From positions 1 through 44,648 of the forward strand of contig JAJAYW010000206.1 in the NCBI GenBank assembly GCA_026786005.1: DNA of 44,648 nt. The letters run 5' to 3'. The notes under the pieces were generated by a model. That model searched no databases. It was not told the origin of the DNA and worked only from the letters and a program-made list of their open reading frames with translations. Positions 27,815-38,063 of this stretch are shown here, piece by piece (position 1 is the stretch's first letter; each line of letters begins with the position of its first letter). Origin of the DNA: Lysobacter sp. (GTDB lineage Bacteria; Pseudomonadota; Gammaproteobacteria; Xanthomonadales; Xanthomonadaceae). The position numbers were made by a program, and so were the translations under genes.

Positions 27815-29182
27815 TCACTCACCCGCCACGGTCATCTTGCCAACCAAAATCGAACCGGTGCGGATGTGCGAGCGCGGATCGACGTCGCTGCCAACGGCTT
27901 CGATCGCCGCGAACATCGCTTTCAGGTTGCCCGCGATGGTGATGCCGTCGACCGGGTACGAGATTTTTCCGTTCTCAATCAGGAAGCCGCCCGCGCCGCG
28001 TGAATAATCGCCGGTGACGTTGTTGACGCCCTGCCCCATCAAATCGGTGACCAGCAGCGCACGCGGCAATCCGGCGACGAGTTCGTCGAAGCCACCGGCA
28101 TTGGCCGACACCTCAAGGTTATGCACGCCGCCCGCATTGCCGGTGGTCTGCAGCCCCAGCTTGCGTGCCGAATAGCTGCCCAGCACGTAACGCTGCAGCA
28201 CGCCTTCCGCAATCAGTGGCGATTCGTGTGTCGCAACACCTTCTGCATCGTACGAGGAGGAACGGAATCCACCTTGCACGAACGGTTGCTCGTCGATCCG
28301 CATCCACGCCGGAAAAATCTGCTTGCCGGCGTGATCGATCAGGAAACTTGCGCGGCGGTAAAGCGCGCCGCCGGATACCGCGCCGAGCAGATGACCGATC
28401 AGCGAGCGCGCGAGATCAGCCGCGAACAACACCGGCATCTCGGCAGTGGGCAGCGAGCGCGGCTGCAAGCGCGCCACGGTGCGTTCCGCCGCGCGGCGTC
28501 CAACCGAAGCCGCCGCTTCCAGCCGATCAGACGACAACGCCGTCGTGTACCAGCCGTCGCGCTGCATGCCATCACCGCGGCCAGCAATCAGCGCGCAGCC
28601 GATGCTGTGTTGCGTGTCGCGTTCGCGGCCGACGAAGCCATGCGTGTTGGCGTAAACCGACAGGCTCTCGCCGCTGCCGACCGATGCGCCATCGGAATTC
28701 TCGATGCGCTTGTCGAACTCGCGGCCGGCGTTCTCGCAGGCCAGTGCCAGATCGATGGCGCGATCGGCTTCGATGGCCCACGGATGCCACGAATCGAAAT
28801 CGCGGATGTCGGTCGCCATCAATTCCGCATCGGCCAGGCCGGCAGCAGGATCTTCCTCGGTGAATGTCGCAATTGCGCACGCTTGCGCGACCGTAGCGTC
28901 GAGGCTTTCCTCGCGCAAATCAGCGGTGCTGGCACTGCCCTTGCGATGGCCGAAATACACTGTGACGGCGATACCGCGATCGCGAGTGGATTCGACCGTC
29001 TCGACCGCGCCCATGCGGACGTTAACGTTGAGGCCGCGTTCTTCCGAGCACGCGACTTCGGCCTGGGTCGCGCCATGCGCCTTGCAGCGATCGAGCAAGC
29101 CCTGTGCCGTTGCGGCCAAGCGGTCGAGTCGCGCCTGGCTGTCGTCGGCTGCTGTTGCTACTGGAATGGAAACTGCGTTCAA
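27815..29182 (-). CDS. pmbA: Metalloprotease subunit PmbA/TldE
   Basis: PmbA (TldE) pairs with TldD in a heterodimeric protease that finishes peptide antibiotic maturation and degrades unfolded peptides such as CcdA. The 455-residue product has the family pattern: RGLNVNVRMGAVETVESTRD, the central LFAADLARSLIGHLLGAVSG and the C-terminal VTDLMGQGVNNVTGDYSRGA with GGFLIENG. As usual for this subunit it lacks the HExxxH zinc site found in TldD. The start appears to be TTG at 29182 with AAGGA seven bases before it; the next Met is about 56 residues in. tldD lies 0.9 kb upstream beyond darP. Confidence 0.94.
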   Translation of the reverse strand: MNAVSIPVATAADDSQARLDRLAATAQGLLDRCKAHGATQAEVACSEERGLNVNVRMGAVETVESTRDRGIAVTVYFGHRKGSASTADLREESLDATVAQACAIATFTEEDPAAGLADAELMATDIRDFDSWHPWAIEADRAIDLALACENAGREFDKRIENSDGASVGSGESLSVYANTHGFVGRERDTQHSIGCALIAGRGDGMQRDGWYTTALSSDRLEAAASVGRRAAERTVARLQPRSLPTAEMPVLFAADLARSLIGHLLGAVSGGALYRRASFLIDHAGKQIFPAWMRIDEQPFVQGGFRSSSYDAEGVATHESPLIAEGVLQRYVLGSYSARKLGLQTTGNAGGVHNLEVSANAGGFDELVAGLPRALLVTDLMGQGVNNVTGDYSRGAGGFLIENGKISYPVDGITIAGNLKAMFAAIEAVGSDVDPRSHIRTGSILVGKMTVAGE

Positions 29183-29239
29183 TGCTTTATCCTTCGGTTG
29201 AAGCGGATTTAATCAAAACAGGATCAAGCAAGGCTGGAT

Positions 29240-29395
29240 CAACCTCTCCGTCGTCCCGGCGCAAGCTGGGATCCATTTTGACCTTGATCTTCAGCGCCAA
29301 AGCGAAGATCAAGATGGGTTCCAGCTTGCGCTGGAATGACGAGCAGGAAGATCGGATCGACCTCTCCGTCATCCCGGCGCGCAAGCCGAGATGAC
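29240..29395. repeat. Inverted and direct repeat, family H, between pmbA and darP
   Basis: The left arm CGTCCCGGCGCAAGCTGGGA (near 29252) pairs with TTCCAGCTTGCGCTGGAATG (near 29319). GATCTTCAGCG and GCGAAGATC form an inner stem. A third partial arm, CCTCTCCGTCATCCCGGCGC (from 29361), directly repeats the first (CCTCTCCGTCGTCCCGGCGC, from 29243). The 253-base divergent gap between pmbA and darP holds little else. Confidence 0.75.
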
Positions 29396-29435
29396 GAGCC
29401 GAAAATCAGGCCTTGCCCAATCACAAACGGATGCG

Positions 29436-29996
29436 ATGACCATGCGTGGAAAAGACGAGGGCAGCGGTGAATTCCTCGGCCCAAGCCGCAGCGAGCAGCG
29501 GCGCGGGGCGCTGGAAGTCTTTGAACTCGGTGAAAAGCTGGTGGTACTGAGCGCCGCGCAACTGGCGAAACTGCCGTTGCCCGAAGACCTGCTTCAGCAC
29601 ATCGAGGACACCCAGCGCATCCCGTCGCAAATTGCGCGCAAGCGGCAATTGCAGTTCCTGGCCAAGCAGCTGCGGCGCGAAGACGATGAAACGCTGGACG
29701 CTATCCGCGATGCGCTGGATGCTGGCGGCGATGCGTCGCGTCGCGAAACCGCTCAACTGCACCAAGTCGAGGCGTGGCGTGATCGGCTGCTGGCCGATGG
29801 CGACGCGGCGCTGACCGAGTTGCTGGACAAATATCCATCCGCGGATCGGCAACGCCTGCGCCAGTTGGCGCGCAATGCCGTCGAGGAACGCAATCGCAAC
29901 AAGCCGCCGCATGCGTTTCGGGAATTGTTTCGTGAGTTGCGGGAGTTGCTGGGAGAGGGGAGAGGGGAGACGGGAGAGGAAGGCGAAACCTCGTAA
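29436..29996 (+). CDS. darP: Ribosome-associated protein DarP (YjgA, DUF615) with repeat-coded tail
   Basis: DarP (YjgA) binds late 50S intermediates and aids subunit maturation. Family features are clear: [52 protein letters not shown], the [11 protein letters not shown] segment and the conserved [15 protein letters not shown] near the end. The ATG at 29436 gives 186 residues; one at 29442 is equally possible. After LREL the last 15-16 residues ([15 protein letters not shown]) are coded by the purine-rich arm of repeat B3, which also supplies the stop codon. pmbA and tldD flank it on the opposite strand. Confidence 0.92.
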   Translation: MTMRGKDEGSGEFLGPSRSEQRRGALEVFELGEKLVVLSAAQLAKLPLPEDLLQHIEDTQRIPSQIARKRQLQFLAKQLRREDDETLDAIRDALDAGGDASRRETAQLHQVEAWRDRLLADGDAALTELLDKYPSADRQRLRQLARNAVEERNRNKPPHAFRELFRELRELLGEGRGETGEEGETS

Positions 29997-30030
29997 CCCG
30001 GCACTCACGTCTCCCGTCTCCCCTCTCCCG
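29951..30030. repeat. Inverted repeat, family B (copy B3), at the darP/tldD convergent ends
   Basis: The left arm GGGAGAGGGGAGAGGGGAGA, extended by CGGGAGAGG, pairs with CTCCCGTCTCCCCTCTCCCG at 30011-30030. The left arm is inside the darP reading frame. The right arm ends 10 bases before the tldD stop codon. Confidence 0.8.
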
Positions 30031-30040
30031 TTCCTCGGGC

Positions 30041-31483
30041 TCACGCCTGAGTCCCGCCAACAGTAATCCCCTCGATCAGCAACGAAGGCTGGCCCACGCC
30101 CACCGGCACGCTCTGCCCGTCCTTGCCGCAGACGCCGACGCCTTCGTCAAGCGCAAGATCGTGGCCGATCATTTTCACTTTCTGCATCGTCTCAGGGCCG
30201 TTGCCGATCAGCGTCGCGCCCTTGACCGGCGCGGTGATCCTGCCGTCCTCGATCAGGTAGGCCTCGGTCGCGGAGAATACGTATTTTCCCGACGTGATAT
30301 CGACCTGCCCGCCGCCGAAATTCACCGCGTACAAACCCTTCTTGACCGAACGAATCATCTCTTCGGGATCGTGTGGGCCGGCCAGCATGTAGGTGTTGGT
30401 CATGCGCGGCATGGTCAGGTGTGCGAACGATTCGCGGCGGCCGTTGCCGGTGGGCGCGACACCCATCAAGCGCGCGTTGAGCGTGTCCTGCATCAAGCCG
30501 ACCAGCACGCCGTCCTCGATCAGGGTGTTGCATTGCGTCGGCGTGCCTTCGTCATCGACGTTCAACGAACCGCGGCGGCCCGGCAGCGTGCCGTCATCGA
30601 CGATGGTCACGCCCGGCGATGCGACGCGCTGTCCCATGCGCCCTGCATACGTGCTGGTGCCCTTGCGGTTGAAGTCGCCCTCGAGGCCATGGCCAACGGC
30701 CTCGTGCAGCAACACGCCGGGCCAGCCCGCGCCCAGCACCACCGGCATGACGCCTGCCGGTGCATCGATCGCTTCGAGATTCACCAGCGCCTGGCGCAAG
30801 GCTTCGCGCGCCCACGTTTCCGGTTTTCCGCCACCCAACAATTCGACGTAGGAATAGCGACCGCCGCCGCCGCCGTGTCCCGATTCGCGGCGACCGTTCT
30901 GTTCGACGATCACCTGCACGCTGAACCGCACCAGCGGCCGCACGTCGGCGGCGAGGACACCGTCGCTGCGCGCCACCAGGATCGTGTCGACCCCACCCGC
31001 CAGACTGACCGTGACCTGCTGTACCCGCGGATCGGCGGCGCGCAGCAACTTGTCGATCTTGCGCAAGGCTTCGACCTTGTCCTCGTTGCCGAGCGCATCG
31101 ATCGGATCGACCGGCGCATACAGCGCGCGACCATCACCGGGCACCAGCGCACGCGCGACATGCGCACTGCCGTCGCGCGCGATTGCACGCGCGGAATGCG
31201 CCGCCGACAGCAACGCTTCGGCATTGATGTCATCGGAATAGGCGAAGCCGGTCTTCTCCCCCGAAATCGCGCGCACGCCGACGCCCTGTTCGATCGAATG
31301 CGCCCCGTCCTTGACGATGCCATCCTCGACGCTCCAGCTTTCGCGGCGTGCATGCTGGAAATACAGGTCGCCGAAGTCGATCCCCGGCCCGAGCAGCGTG
31401 CCGAATGCACGATCCAGTCCGTTGGTGTCGAGGCCGCTGGGGAGCAGCAGGCGGGATTGCGCGAGGGTGAGGGATTGGGTCAT
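30041..31483 (-). CDS. tldD: Metalloprotease TldD
   Basis: TldD is the catalytic zinc subunit of the TldD/TldE protease, which acts in the cytoplasm on unstructured peptides. The 480-residue product carries the HExxxH zinc motif HEAVGH at residues 260-265. [48 protein letters not shown] and [16 protein letters not shown] follow, and [10 protein letters not shown] holds the expected cysteine near the C-terminus. The frame is open upstream to 31639 through palindrome A3, but [13 protein letters not shown] is the family-like start. No strong ribosome site is seen. Its place after yhdP matches the E. coli order. Confidence 0.95.
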   Translation of the reverse strand: MTQSLTLAQSRLLLPSGLDTNGLDRAFGTLLGPGIDFGDLYFQHARRESWSVEDGIVKDGAHSIEQGVGVRAISGEKTGFAYSDDINAEALLSAAHSARAIARDGSAHVARALVPGDGRALYAPVDPIDALGNEDKVEALRKIDKLLRAADPRVQQVTVSLAGGVDTILVARSDGVLAADVRPLVRFSVQVIVEQNGRRESGHGGGGGRYSYVELLGGGKPETWAREALRQALVNLEAIDAPAGVMPVVLGAGWPGVLLHEAVGHGLEGDFNRKGTSTYAGRMGQRVASPGVTIVDDGTLPGRRGSLNVDDEGTPTQCNTLIEDGVLVGLMQDTLNARLMGVAPTGNGRRESFAHLTMPRMTNTYMLAGPHDPEEMIRSVKKGLYAVNFGGGQVDITSGKYVFSATEAYLIEDGRITAPVKGATLIGNGPETMQKVKMIGHDLALDEGVGVCGKDGQSVPVGVGQPSLLIEGITVGGTQA

Positions 31484-31543
31484 GTGGAGTTCGATTATTT
31501 CGTTGAAGAGTTGATGACTGGCGGTTCGTTTCTGCACGTTTTT

Positions 31544-31611
31544 GCAGGAGCGCGCCAGGGCGCGATGGGGCGTTACCGGGAAAGCCACATCGCGCCCAGG
31601 TGCGCTCCTGC
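31544..31611. repeat. REP-like palindrome, family A (copy A3)
   Basis: GCAGGAGCGCGCCAGGGCGC at 31544-31563 pairs with GCGCCCAGGTGCGCTCCTGC at 31592-31611. It sits in the 175-base gap between yhdP and tldD. The outermost pair is G-C in GCAGG/CCTGC, against GTAGG/CCTAC in the other copies, a compensated change. Confidence 0.9.
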
Positions 31612-31658
31612 AAAGGCACATGCCTGACCATACAAACATGCGGGCTTCGGCGATCGAA

Positions 31659-34600
31659 TCAACCCGAAGGCACCGCTTCCCGCACGGTCACGCGCGACTG
31701 CTGGCGTCCAATCACCTCGACCTTGGGATCCTTCCACGGCCCGGTGACCCGATAGGTCTTGGCCGCCATCTGCCCAAGCGGCTTCCTCAACACCGCATTG
31801 GCCGCCGCGCCGATCGCGGCGCCGACCGGGCCACCTGCAATCGCGCCAACGGCTGTCAGCAGGTTGCCGGCCTTGGGCCGCACTTCGATGGTCTGATCGA
31901 ACTGCTGCGCACGCAGATCAGCGGCGCCGCGGATGCGGATTTCCGCGGCCGGGCCGTCGATGACCAGGTCGTCGCTACGGGCGCGGCCATTGCCGAAACG
32001 TATGTTGCCGCTGATGCGGTTGAAGGCGAATCCCTTGTTGAAGAAATCGCGAAAATCCAGGGTCAGACGCCGCGGAAGTTCGGCCAGGCTGAGCAGGCCG
32101 AGAACGCGGCCGGCGCCGGGTTCGATCTGGACCAGCCGGCCCTCCTTCGCCACAAGATTCAATGTCCCATCGAGCTGTTCCAGCTTGAACGCCGCCGGAC
32201 TGCCGGGCCAGTTGGCATCGAACTTCGCCGTGCCCTTGCCGCCTGCAAGCCGGCCGCCGAAACCGAAACCCGTCAGCAATGCGCCGAAGTCGTCGCTGTC
32301 GATCGCCACGCCCAATCGCGTCCGCGCGGCAGTGCCGCGGCCGAGCCAGTCGCCGTTGAGATCGATGCGCTGTTTGGGCGCACGCAATTGCAACTGTTCG
32401 ATGCGCATGCCGCCCGCGACCGGACGCGTGCGCAATTTCGCGGTGCCGAACGCGGCAGTGCCAAAGCGGAAATCGGCCACGTCGATGGCCAGTGGTGGAA
32501 TCTTGCCTGGGTCCAGCTCGTCCGTGACCGGAGCCGCCACCGCCGCGATGCGGTCCGCTTGGTTGCCTGTAACCGGCGTCGCCGATCGCCAATGCAAACG
32601 CTCCAGGCGTCCTGCGATCGCAGCGCCATCACCCTGCGGAACCATCAACGCGCCGGCGAGCGAGTCGCCTTGCAACTGGATCGCCGTGCCGTTGTTGGCG
32701 GCCGCAACCTGCAACCGCGTGTTGCGGAATGCGCCCCCCAGCAACAACAAACGATCGGCGGTGACATCGATCCGTCGCAACACGAGGCCGCTGCCCTTTC
32801 CGTTACTGCCCTTGGCGTCGCCACTCTTTGCAATTCCGATCCAGCCGATGGCATCCAGCGTCGCCGCACGCCCGGTCGCGATCAATCCGGACGCGGGCGC
32901 CGGTTCGTTGACACTGCCCGCGCCGAGCACGGCACGGATGCCGGTCTGGCCGTTGCTGCTGCGCGCGCGCACGGCCATCAGGTTGCCGAGCGCGACTCTC
33001 ACTTCACCCGTGCCGATCGGCAACGGGATGTCGACCGTCGTCGGCAAGGCCGCGCCTGCGGATTTGTTGAGGGGCGCTGGCAAGGTGAGTGCCGTGCCGA
33101 CCAGGTTCGAGCGTAACTGCACGCGGCTCGGCGTTTGCTGCGCGACACTGCCTGGATTGCCGGACTTGGGGATCGCCAGTGCCACCGTCCACGTCGAGCG
33201 TCCATCCAGATGCGGCTTGAGCCATGCCAGGGTCGGTGCGCGATCGATCAGGTCGTCGGCGGCAATCGTCGCATCGAGTTCGGCCTCGAAGCCCTGGCCC
33301 TTGTCGCGCGCATATTCACCGGCCCGCAGGCTCAAACGACCGGGTTGATTGTCGTGACGCACCGCGAGTTTCTCGGCGCCGAACCCGCCGCGGCCGAAAT
33401 CGATGTTGCCTCGGACATCACTGAAGGTGAGCTTGAGGTCGCGGTCAACCAGTGTTGCGCCGAGTAACTGGACGTTGCCATCGAGTGTCTGCCGTGGAGC
33501 ATCGCGATACAGAGGCTGGTTCAATTTCATGTCGACGTTCGCGGGGCCACGCGCATCGAGCCTGGCCAGCGTCGCCGCGTTGGTTTTCTGCAGCGGACTC
33601 TGTTTGAGCAACGCCAGCATTTTCGCCGCGTCGCCACCGCCTTGTGCATCCACGGTCAATTCGGCCCGCGCAAAATTCGGAATCTCCGCGTGCATCGCAC
33701 GAACGCCGACGCCGGCGATCACGCCCTTGCCATCGAGCGTCATGCCATTGTCGATGAACGCGACATCGGCTTCGATGGCATCAAGCGCGGGCCAGTCGGG
33801 ATGGAACTTGATGTTGCCGCGACGAATCGTGGCAATTGCCTCGGAGCGCCCGTTGCCATCACGGAACGGCCAGTCGTCGAGATCGCCGGAAATCATCGCG
33901 CGGCCGTCGTGGAGCGTGCCGCTGACCAATGCCGCATCCAGCCAGCGGATCAGGTTCGGTGACATCCGATGGCGCACCCACAACGTTTTCGCTGCGGCGA
34001 ACGAGAGATCGCCCAACGATGCGGCGAGATCGATCTGTGGCCGCGTGCCATCGCCCTGGAACAGCAGGCCGCCACGCAGGTCCGCGCTGTAACTGGATCC
34101 CGCCAGTCGCAACGCATCCGTGCCGACGCGCCATCCCGCGCCTTCGCGCCAGCCTGCAATCGCGCCGGTCGCATTGATGTCATGGGCCGCGCCAAATCCG
34201 CGCGGCCAATCGAGACGAAGCCTGGCAGCGGAGTCGAGTTGCAGTGAAAACCCTTCGCTATCGCCATGCAACTCGCCGCCGATGCCACTGATCCCCGGCG
34301 CATCGCCGACCGCGGCAAAGGCGACCTGACGCAGCACACCATCCGCGCGCATGCGGCCACCCTGCACGCCTGCAACCGTGACGCGCTCGAGATGCGCCGA
34401 GGGCCTGGCCTGCGACAACCACCGACGCAGGCCGGGATCGAGTTGATCGCTCAGCGCAGCCACGGCCAGCAGCGGGCCGGCATCGATGCTGTGGGCAACC
34501 AGCGCGTAACGGCGGCCGCCCGCGACGATCAAGCCATCCATGCTTTGCGTGGTCTTGTCGGTCGTGATGCGCATCCGCGGTGCATCGAAGCGCCAGCCGC

Positions 34601-35513
34601 CGTCGACCGTCTGCCAACGCGCACGCGTTTCGACCTTGTCGAAACGGGCACGTGCAGCAACGGTCGTCGTACTCCCGCCCGCACCTTGCAAGACCAGATC
34701 ATCCAGTTCTGCATCGACCGTGATGTTCGCGATCCGGTGCGCACTCAATTCGCCCCACGCCTGTGCGCGGCCGCTGCCGCTCTGCGCCGCGACACCTGCG
34801 AACCGCAGCAACGGCGACCACGCGGTCAGGTCTGCCTGCCGTGACCCCGCGTAGACCCGTCCATTGCCGCGTTTGCGATCGAAATCCAGCACCGCATCGA
34901 TCGGCGTCGCATCGCGCGCGATCACCCCGCGCACACCGGCGCGCACACGATCGCCATTGACCTGCATGCGCAGATCGATGTCCGGAAGCTGCACATCGAT
35001 GCCCATCGACGGCGCGATGATCGCAAGCTTGCCGTCGATCACCTGCAGTTCGCCCAGTCCTTCGAGCGTTTGCAACGGGTCGGCGCCTCGCTGTTGCTGC
35101 CCCGGCAGGCCGCGGACGGTCCAACGCCCGTCCGCGCTGCGCTCGAGCGTCAACGACAGGCCGCGCAAGCGCAATTCGGTGAACGAACGGCCCGGCAGCA
35201 GGCCCGCGTATTGCGCCACCAGGATTTCGGCTGCGCCGATCGGCACCGCGTTGCGACCCGCACCGATGCGCAGTCCGTCCAGCCGCAACAACGGTCCGCG
35301 CCGCGTCCAGGCAGTTTCAACACGATCGAACGCGACCGGCCGACCAGCGCGTTCACTGAGCCACGCCGCGATCTTGTCGGGATGACGCTCGGCCATCGGC
35401 AGCAACTGGCTGGTGACCGCCGCAACCAGCGCCATCAGGATCAGGACCGCAGCGATGCCGTACCACACGCCGCGGTGCAGCAGGCGGGCTTGCCGGCGGA
35501 AAAGAGTGGGCAT
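31659..35513 (-). CDS. yhdP: YhdP family AsmA-like phospholipid transport protein
   Basis: YhdP belongs to the TamB/YhdP/YdbH group of very large inner-membrane-anchored proteins that carry phospholipids to the outer membrane through a long beta-groove. The 1284-residue product has one N-terminal membrane helix ([20 protein letters not shown]). A very long periplasmic region of repeating beta-rich segments (DUF3971/AsmA-like) follows. The C-terminal AsmA part has [35 protein letters not shown] and the final [16 protein letters not shown]. Length and position between rng and tldD match the gammaproteobacterial gene. The ATG at 35513 is well placed before the membrane helix. Confidence 0.93.
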   Translation of the reverse strand: MPTLFRRQARLLHRGVWYGIAAVLILMALVAAVTSQLLPMAERHPDKIAAWLSERAGRPVAFDRVETAWTRRGPLLRLDGLRIGAGRNAVPIGAAEILVAQYAGLLPGRSFTELRLRGLSLTLERSADGRWTVRGLPGQQQRGADPLQTLEGLGELQVIDGKLAIIAPSMGIDVQLPDIDLRMQVNGDRVRAGVRGVIARDATPIDAVLDFDRKRGNGRVYAGSRQADLTAWSPLLRFAGVAAQSGSGRAQAWGELSAHRIANITVDAELDDLVLQGAGGSTTTVAARARFDKVETRARWQTVDGGWRFDAPRMRITTDKTTQSMDGLIVAGGRRYALVAHSIDAGPLLAVAALSDQLDPGLRRWLSQARPSAHLERVTVAGVQGGRMRADGVLRQVAFAAVGDAPGISGIGGELHGDSEGFSLQLDSAARLRLDWPRGFGAAHDINATGAIAGWREGAGWRVGTDALRLAGSSYSADLRGGLLFQGDGTRPQIDLAASLGDLSFAAAKTLWVRHRMSPNLIRWLDAALVSGTLHDGRAMISGDLDDWPFRDGNGRSEAIATIRRGNIKFHPDWPALDAIEADVAFIDNGMTLDGKGVIAGVGVRAMHAEIPNFARAELTVDAQGGGDAAKMLALLKQSPLQKTNAATLARLDARGPANVDMKLNQPLYRDAPRQTLDGNVQLLGATLVDRDLKLTFSDVRGNIDFGRGGFGAEKLAVRHDNQPGRLSLRAGEYARDKGQGFEAELDATIAADDLIDRAPTLAWLKPHLDGRSTWTVALAIPKSGNPGSVAQQTPSRVQLRSNLVGTALTLPAPLNKSAGAALPTTVDIPLPIGTGEVRVALGNLMAVRARSSNGQTGIRAVLGAGSVNEPAPASGLIATGRAATLDAIGWIGIAKSGDAKGSNGKGSGLVLRRIDVTADRLLLLGGAFRNTRLQVAAANNGTAIQLQGDSLAGALMVPQGDGAAIAGRLERLHWRSATPVTGNQADRIAAVAAPVTDELDPGKIPPLAIDVADFRFGTAAFGTAKLRTRPVAGGMRIEQLQLRAPKQRIDLNGDWLGRGTAARTRLGVAIDSDDFGALLTGFGFGGRLAGGKGTAKFDANWPGSPAAFKLEQLDGTLNLVAKEGRLVQIEPGAGRVLGLLSLAELPRRLTLDFRDFFNKGFAFNRISGNIRFGNGRARSDDLVIDGPAAEIRIRGAADLRAQQFDQTIEVRPKAGNLLTAVGAIAGGPVGAAIGAAANAVLRKPLGQMAAKTYRVTGPWKDPKVEVIGRQQSRVTVREAVPSG

Positions 35514-35534
35514 CAGGCGGGCACGTCCGTGGTC

Positions 35535-35637
35535 GGGACGCGGGGCTGGGGATTGAGGACTAGGGACAAGCTCCGCTCTACTAAATCAAAAACGACCGGG
35601 ACTTTCCCAGCCTCCAGTCCCCAGCCCCCAACCCCCG
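35535..35637. repeat. Inverted repeat, family B (copy B4), with a nested family G core
   Basis: GGGACGCGGGGCTGGGGATT (from 35535), extended by GAGGACTAGGGA, pairs with CCCAGCCTCCAGTCCCCAGC (from 35606), extended by CCCCAACCCC. The loop contains CAAGCTCCGCTCTAC at 35567-35581, identical to the core at 20231-20245. It fills the 129-base gap between rng and yhdP. Confidence 0.75.
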
Positions 35638-35642
35638 CTCTT

Positions 35643-37127
35643 TCAAAGCAGTACGACATCGAACTGCTCCTGCAAATACTGGTCGTCCGGCTGGAAGCGG
35701 ATGGACTTGCCGAGGAATTCCTCAAGCTCGGCGACCGCGGCGGATTCCTCGTCGGTGATGCGCGCGACCACTTTCGGCGATGCGATCACCAGCAGCCGCG
35801 CCGCCTCGAACTGGCGCACGGCGCGGGTGATCTCGCGGAAGATTTCGTAGGTCACTGTCTCGCTGGTCTTGAACGTGCCGCGGCCGCCGCATTCCTGGCA
35901 TGGCTCGGACAATTGCCGCTCCAGGCTTTCGATGGTGCGCTTGCGCGTCATCTCCACCAAGCCCAACGGCGAGAAGTCGTAGACAGTGGTCTTGGCGTGG
36001 TCCTTGACCAGCGATTTCTCCAGCGTACGCAGCACCTGGCGGCGATGTTCGGCATCGGCCATGTCGATGAAGTCTATGATGATGATGCCGCCGAGGTTGC
36101 GCAGGCGCAGTTGCCGCGCGACCGATTGCGCGGCCTCCAGGTTGGTGCGGTAGACGGTCTCCTCGAGGTTGCGCTGGCCGACGAACGAGCCCGTGTTGAC
36201 GTCGACCGTGGTCATCGCCTCGGTCTGGTCGATGACCAGGTAACCGCCGGATTTCAGCGGCACGTCCTTGAGCAGCGCGCGCTGGATTTCATCCTCGACG
36301 CCATACAGGTCGAAGATCGGACGCGCGCCGCTGTAGTGCTCGATCTTGTCGTCCAGTCCCGGCATATATTGCGCGGCGAACGCGCGCAACTTGTCGCAGG
36401 TCTCGCGCGAATCGACCTTCACTTTTTCCACGTCGCGACGGATCAAATCGCGCACCGCGCGCAACGGCAGGTTGAGGTCCTCGTACACGCAGATGCCGAC
36501 GCGCGATTCCGTGGAACGTTGCTCGACCAGCGCCCAGGCGCGGCTCAGATAGCCGATGTCCTCCGCCAGCGCCTCCGCCGACTGGCCTTCGGCGTTGGTG
36601 CGGACGATGTAGCCGTGTTCGCCGCTGTCGGCCAGTTCGGACACGATCGACTTCAAGCGCGCGCGTTCGCTTTCGTCTTCGATGCGCGCCGAGACGCCGA
36701 CCACATTCGACTGCGACAGCAACACCATGTAGCGCGACGGAATGCTGAGTTGCGTGGTCAGTCGCGCGCCCTTGCCGCCGATGGGGTCCTTGACGACCTG
36801 GACGATGATCTCCTGTCCTTCGCGTATCAGCTCGCTGATCGGTTTTGGCGGCGCGGACGGCAATTCGGTGCCATCGCCTTGCGAACTCGGCACCGGCGCG
36901 GCCTTGAAGATGTCGTTGGCATGCAGGAACGCGGCGCGATCCAGGCCGATCTCGACAAATGCCGCCTGCATCCCCGGCATGACCCGCTGCACGCGACCCT
37001 TGTAGATGTTGCCGACCACGCCGCGCCGCCAGCCGCGCTCGATGTGCAATTCCTGCAGCATGCCGTTCTCGACCACGGCGACGCGTGTCTCGCGAGGGGT
37101 GACGTTGACCAGGATTTCTTCGGTCAT
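35643..37127 (-). CDS. rng: Ribonuclease G
   Basis: RNase G is an endonuclease of the RNase E family that trims the 5' end of 16S rRNA and starts decay of some mRNAs. The 494-residue product has the S1-like domain near residues 38-130 (GNIYKGRVQRVMPGMQAAFV). The metal-binding aspartates are in MTTVDVNTGSFVG and IIIIDFIDMADAEH. LGLVEMTRKRTIESL follows, then the zinc-link cysteines in CQECGGRG. Length and lack of the long disordered tail fit RNase G rather than RNase E. It is probably co-transcribed with maf upstream and yhdP downstream. Confidence 0.96.
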   Translation of the reverse strand: MTEEILVNVTPRETRVAVVENGMLQELHIERGWRRGVVGNIYKGRVQRVMPGMQAAFVEIGLDRAAFLHANDIFKAAPVPSSQGDGTELPSAPPKPISELIREGQEIIVQVVKDPIGGKGARLTTQLSIPSRYMVLLSQSNVVGVSARIEDESERARLKSIVSELADSGEHGYIVRTNAEGQSAEALAEDIGYLSRAWALVEQRSTESRVGICVYEDLNLPLRAVRDLIRRDVEKVKVDSRETCDKLRAFAAQYMPGLDDKIEHYSGARPIFDLYGVEDEIQRALLKDVPLKSGGYLVIDQTEAMTTVDVNTGSFVGQRNLEETVYRTNLEAAQSVARQLRLRNLGGIIIIDFIDMADAEHRRQVLRTLEKSLVKDHAKTTVYDFSPLGLVEMTRKRTIESLERQLSEPCQECGGRGTFKTSETVTYEIFREITRAVRQFEAARLLVIASPKVVARITDEESAAVAELEEFLGKSIRFQPDDQYLQEQFDVVLL

Positions 37128-37142
37128 GATGGGAGCAACCGC

Positions 37143-37333
37143 TGTTTTTTTGCCGCTGATTTACCCGGATTAACGCGGATAAAACTTGGAAATGCCTTAT
37201 CCGCGTTCATCGGATTTGATCCGCGGCGAAATCTGCTCATCGCACGTCTGTTTTTTGCCGCTGATTTACGTGGATCAACGCGGATAAAACTCAAGAATGC
37301 TTTATCCGTTTTCATCCGACCTGATCCGCGGCC
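37143..37333. repeat. Tandem direct copies of an inverted repeat, family I, between rng and maf
   Basis: Two copies of about 85 bases (37143-37227 and 37249-37333) each start with TTTTTTGCCGCTGATTTAC and contain AACGCGGATAAAAC. Each ends with TTATCCG, TTCATC and GATCCGCGGC. Each is internally palindromic (CGCGGATAAA with TTATCCGCG; GCCGCTGAT with GATCCGCGGC). The second copy overlaps the 3' end of maf. The T-runs face right, towards the 3' end of maf. Confidence 0.8.
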
Positions 37334-37914
37334 ACATGTGCTTGTCCCACATCCATTCCGAATTCCCGAAACAGCCGCGCAGTCTCGAACAATGGCAAGC
37401 CCATCACGCCCGAGTAGCTGCCCGCGAGATGCGTGATGAATGTCGCGGCCAAACCCTGGATCGCATAGGCGCCGGCCTTCCCTTCCCATTCGCCGCTCGC
37501 GAGGTAGCGCTCGATGTCTTCATCGCCAAGCGTGGCGAACGTCACTTCAGAAACCGACACCGCCTGCACTTCACGCGACGCCGAAACCAGCGACACCGCT
37601 GAAATGACCTGATGGGTTTGTCCCGACAAGCGACGCAACATCGCGGCAGCGTCCGCCGCGCCGCGCGGCTTGCCGAAGACTTCGTCGCCCAGCACCACTT
37701 CGGTGTCGGCACCGAGCACGACGGCATCGCGCACGGCCATTACCTGCAGCAGACCCGCACCGGATTTTTCCCGCGCCACGCGGCGCACGTAATCTTCGGG
37801 CGGTTCGGCGGGGTCGCGTTGTTCGGGCACGTCGAGATCGAGCACGCCAAACTCCAGCCCGAGGCGGGTCAGCAATTCGGCGCGGCGAGGGGAGCGCGAG
37901 GCAAGATGCAGCAT
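37312..37914 (-). CDS. maf: Maf family nucleoside triphosphate pyrophosphatase (YhdE type) with repeat-coded tail
   Basis: YhdE-type Maf proteins hydrolyse dTTP and UTP, including modified forms, to keep them out of nucleic acids. The ATG at 37914 gives 200 residues with [11 protein letters not shown] at the N-terminus, [47 protein letters not shown] and [18 protein letters not shown]. The frame is open upstream to 38001, but the family start is the SRSPRR segment. After FGMDV the last residues (VAADQVG) and the stop codon are coded by repeat family I. The maf-rng order is conserved in gammaproteobacteria. Confidence 0.93.
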   Translation of the reverse strand: MLHLASRSPRRAELLTRLGLEFGVLDLDVPEQRDPAEPPEDYVRRVAREKSGAGLLQVMAVRDAVVLGADTEVVLGDEVFGKPRGAADAAAMLRRLSGQTHQVISAVSLVSASREVQAVSVSEVTFATLGDEDIERYLASGEWEGKAGAYAIQGLAATFITHLAGSYSGVMGLPLFETARLFREFGMDVGQAHVAADQVG

Positions 37915-38063
37915 TGTCCGAGGATAACCCGCACCTCCGTGATCAAGCCCGCCGCGGGCTAAACCGCATCCAGTGTCACTGAGGGCCAATAACCCCGCCA
38001 CGGCTCACGGCACGTTAACCGCACACCGAACACCCTTCCCCTCGATGTCATCCGGAGCTTTCC

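Noticed and set aside
31484-31639. N-terminal extension of the TldD frame through palindrome A3
   Set aside because: The extension (with Cys- and Arg-rich residues) is repeat translation; the family start is at 31483.
35070-37436. 788-codon + strand frame opposite rng and yhdP
   Set aside because: It is the antisense reading of well-defined genes; composition is biased to Arg, Asp and His and no motif is seen.
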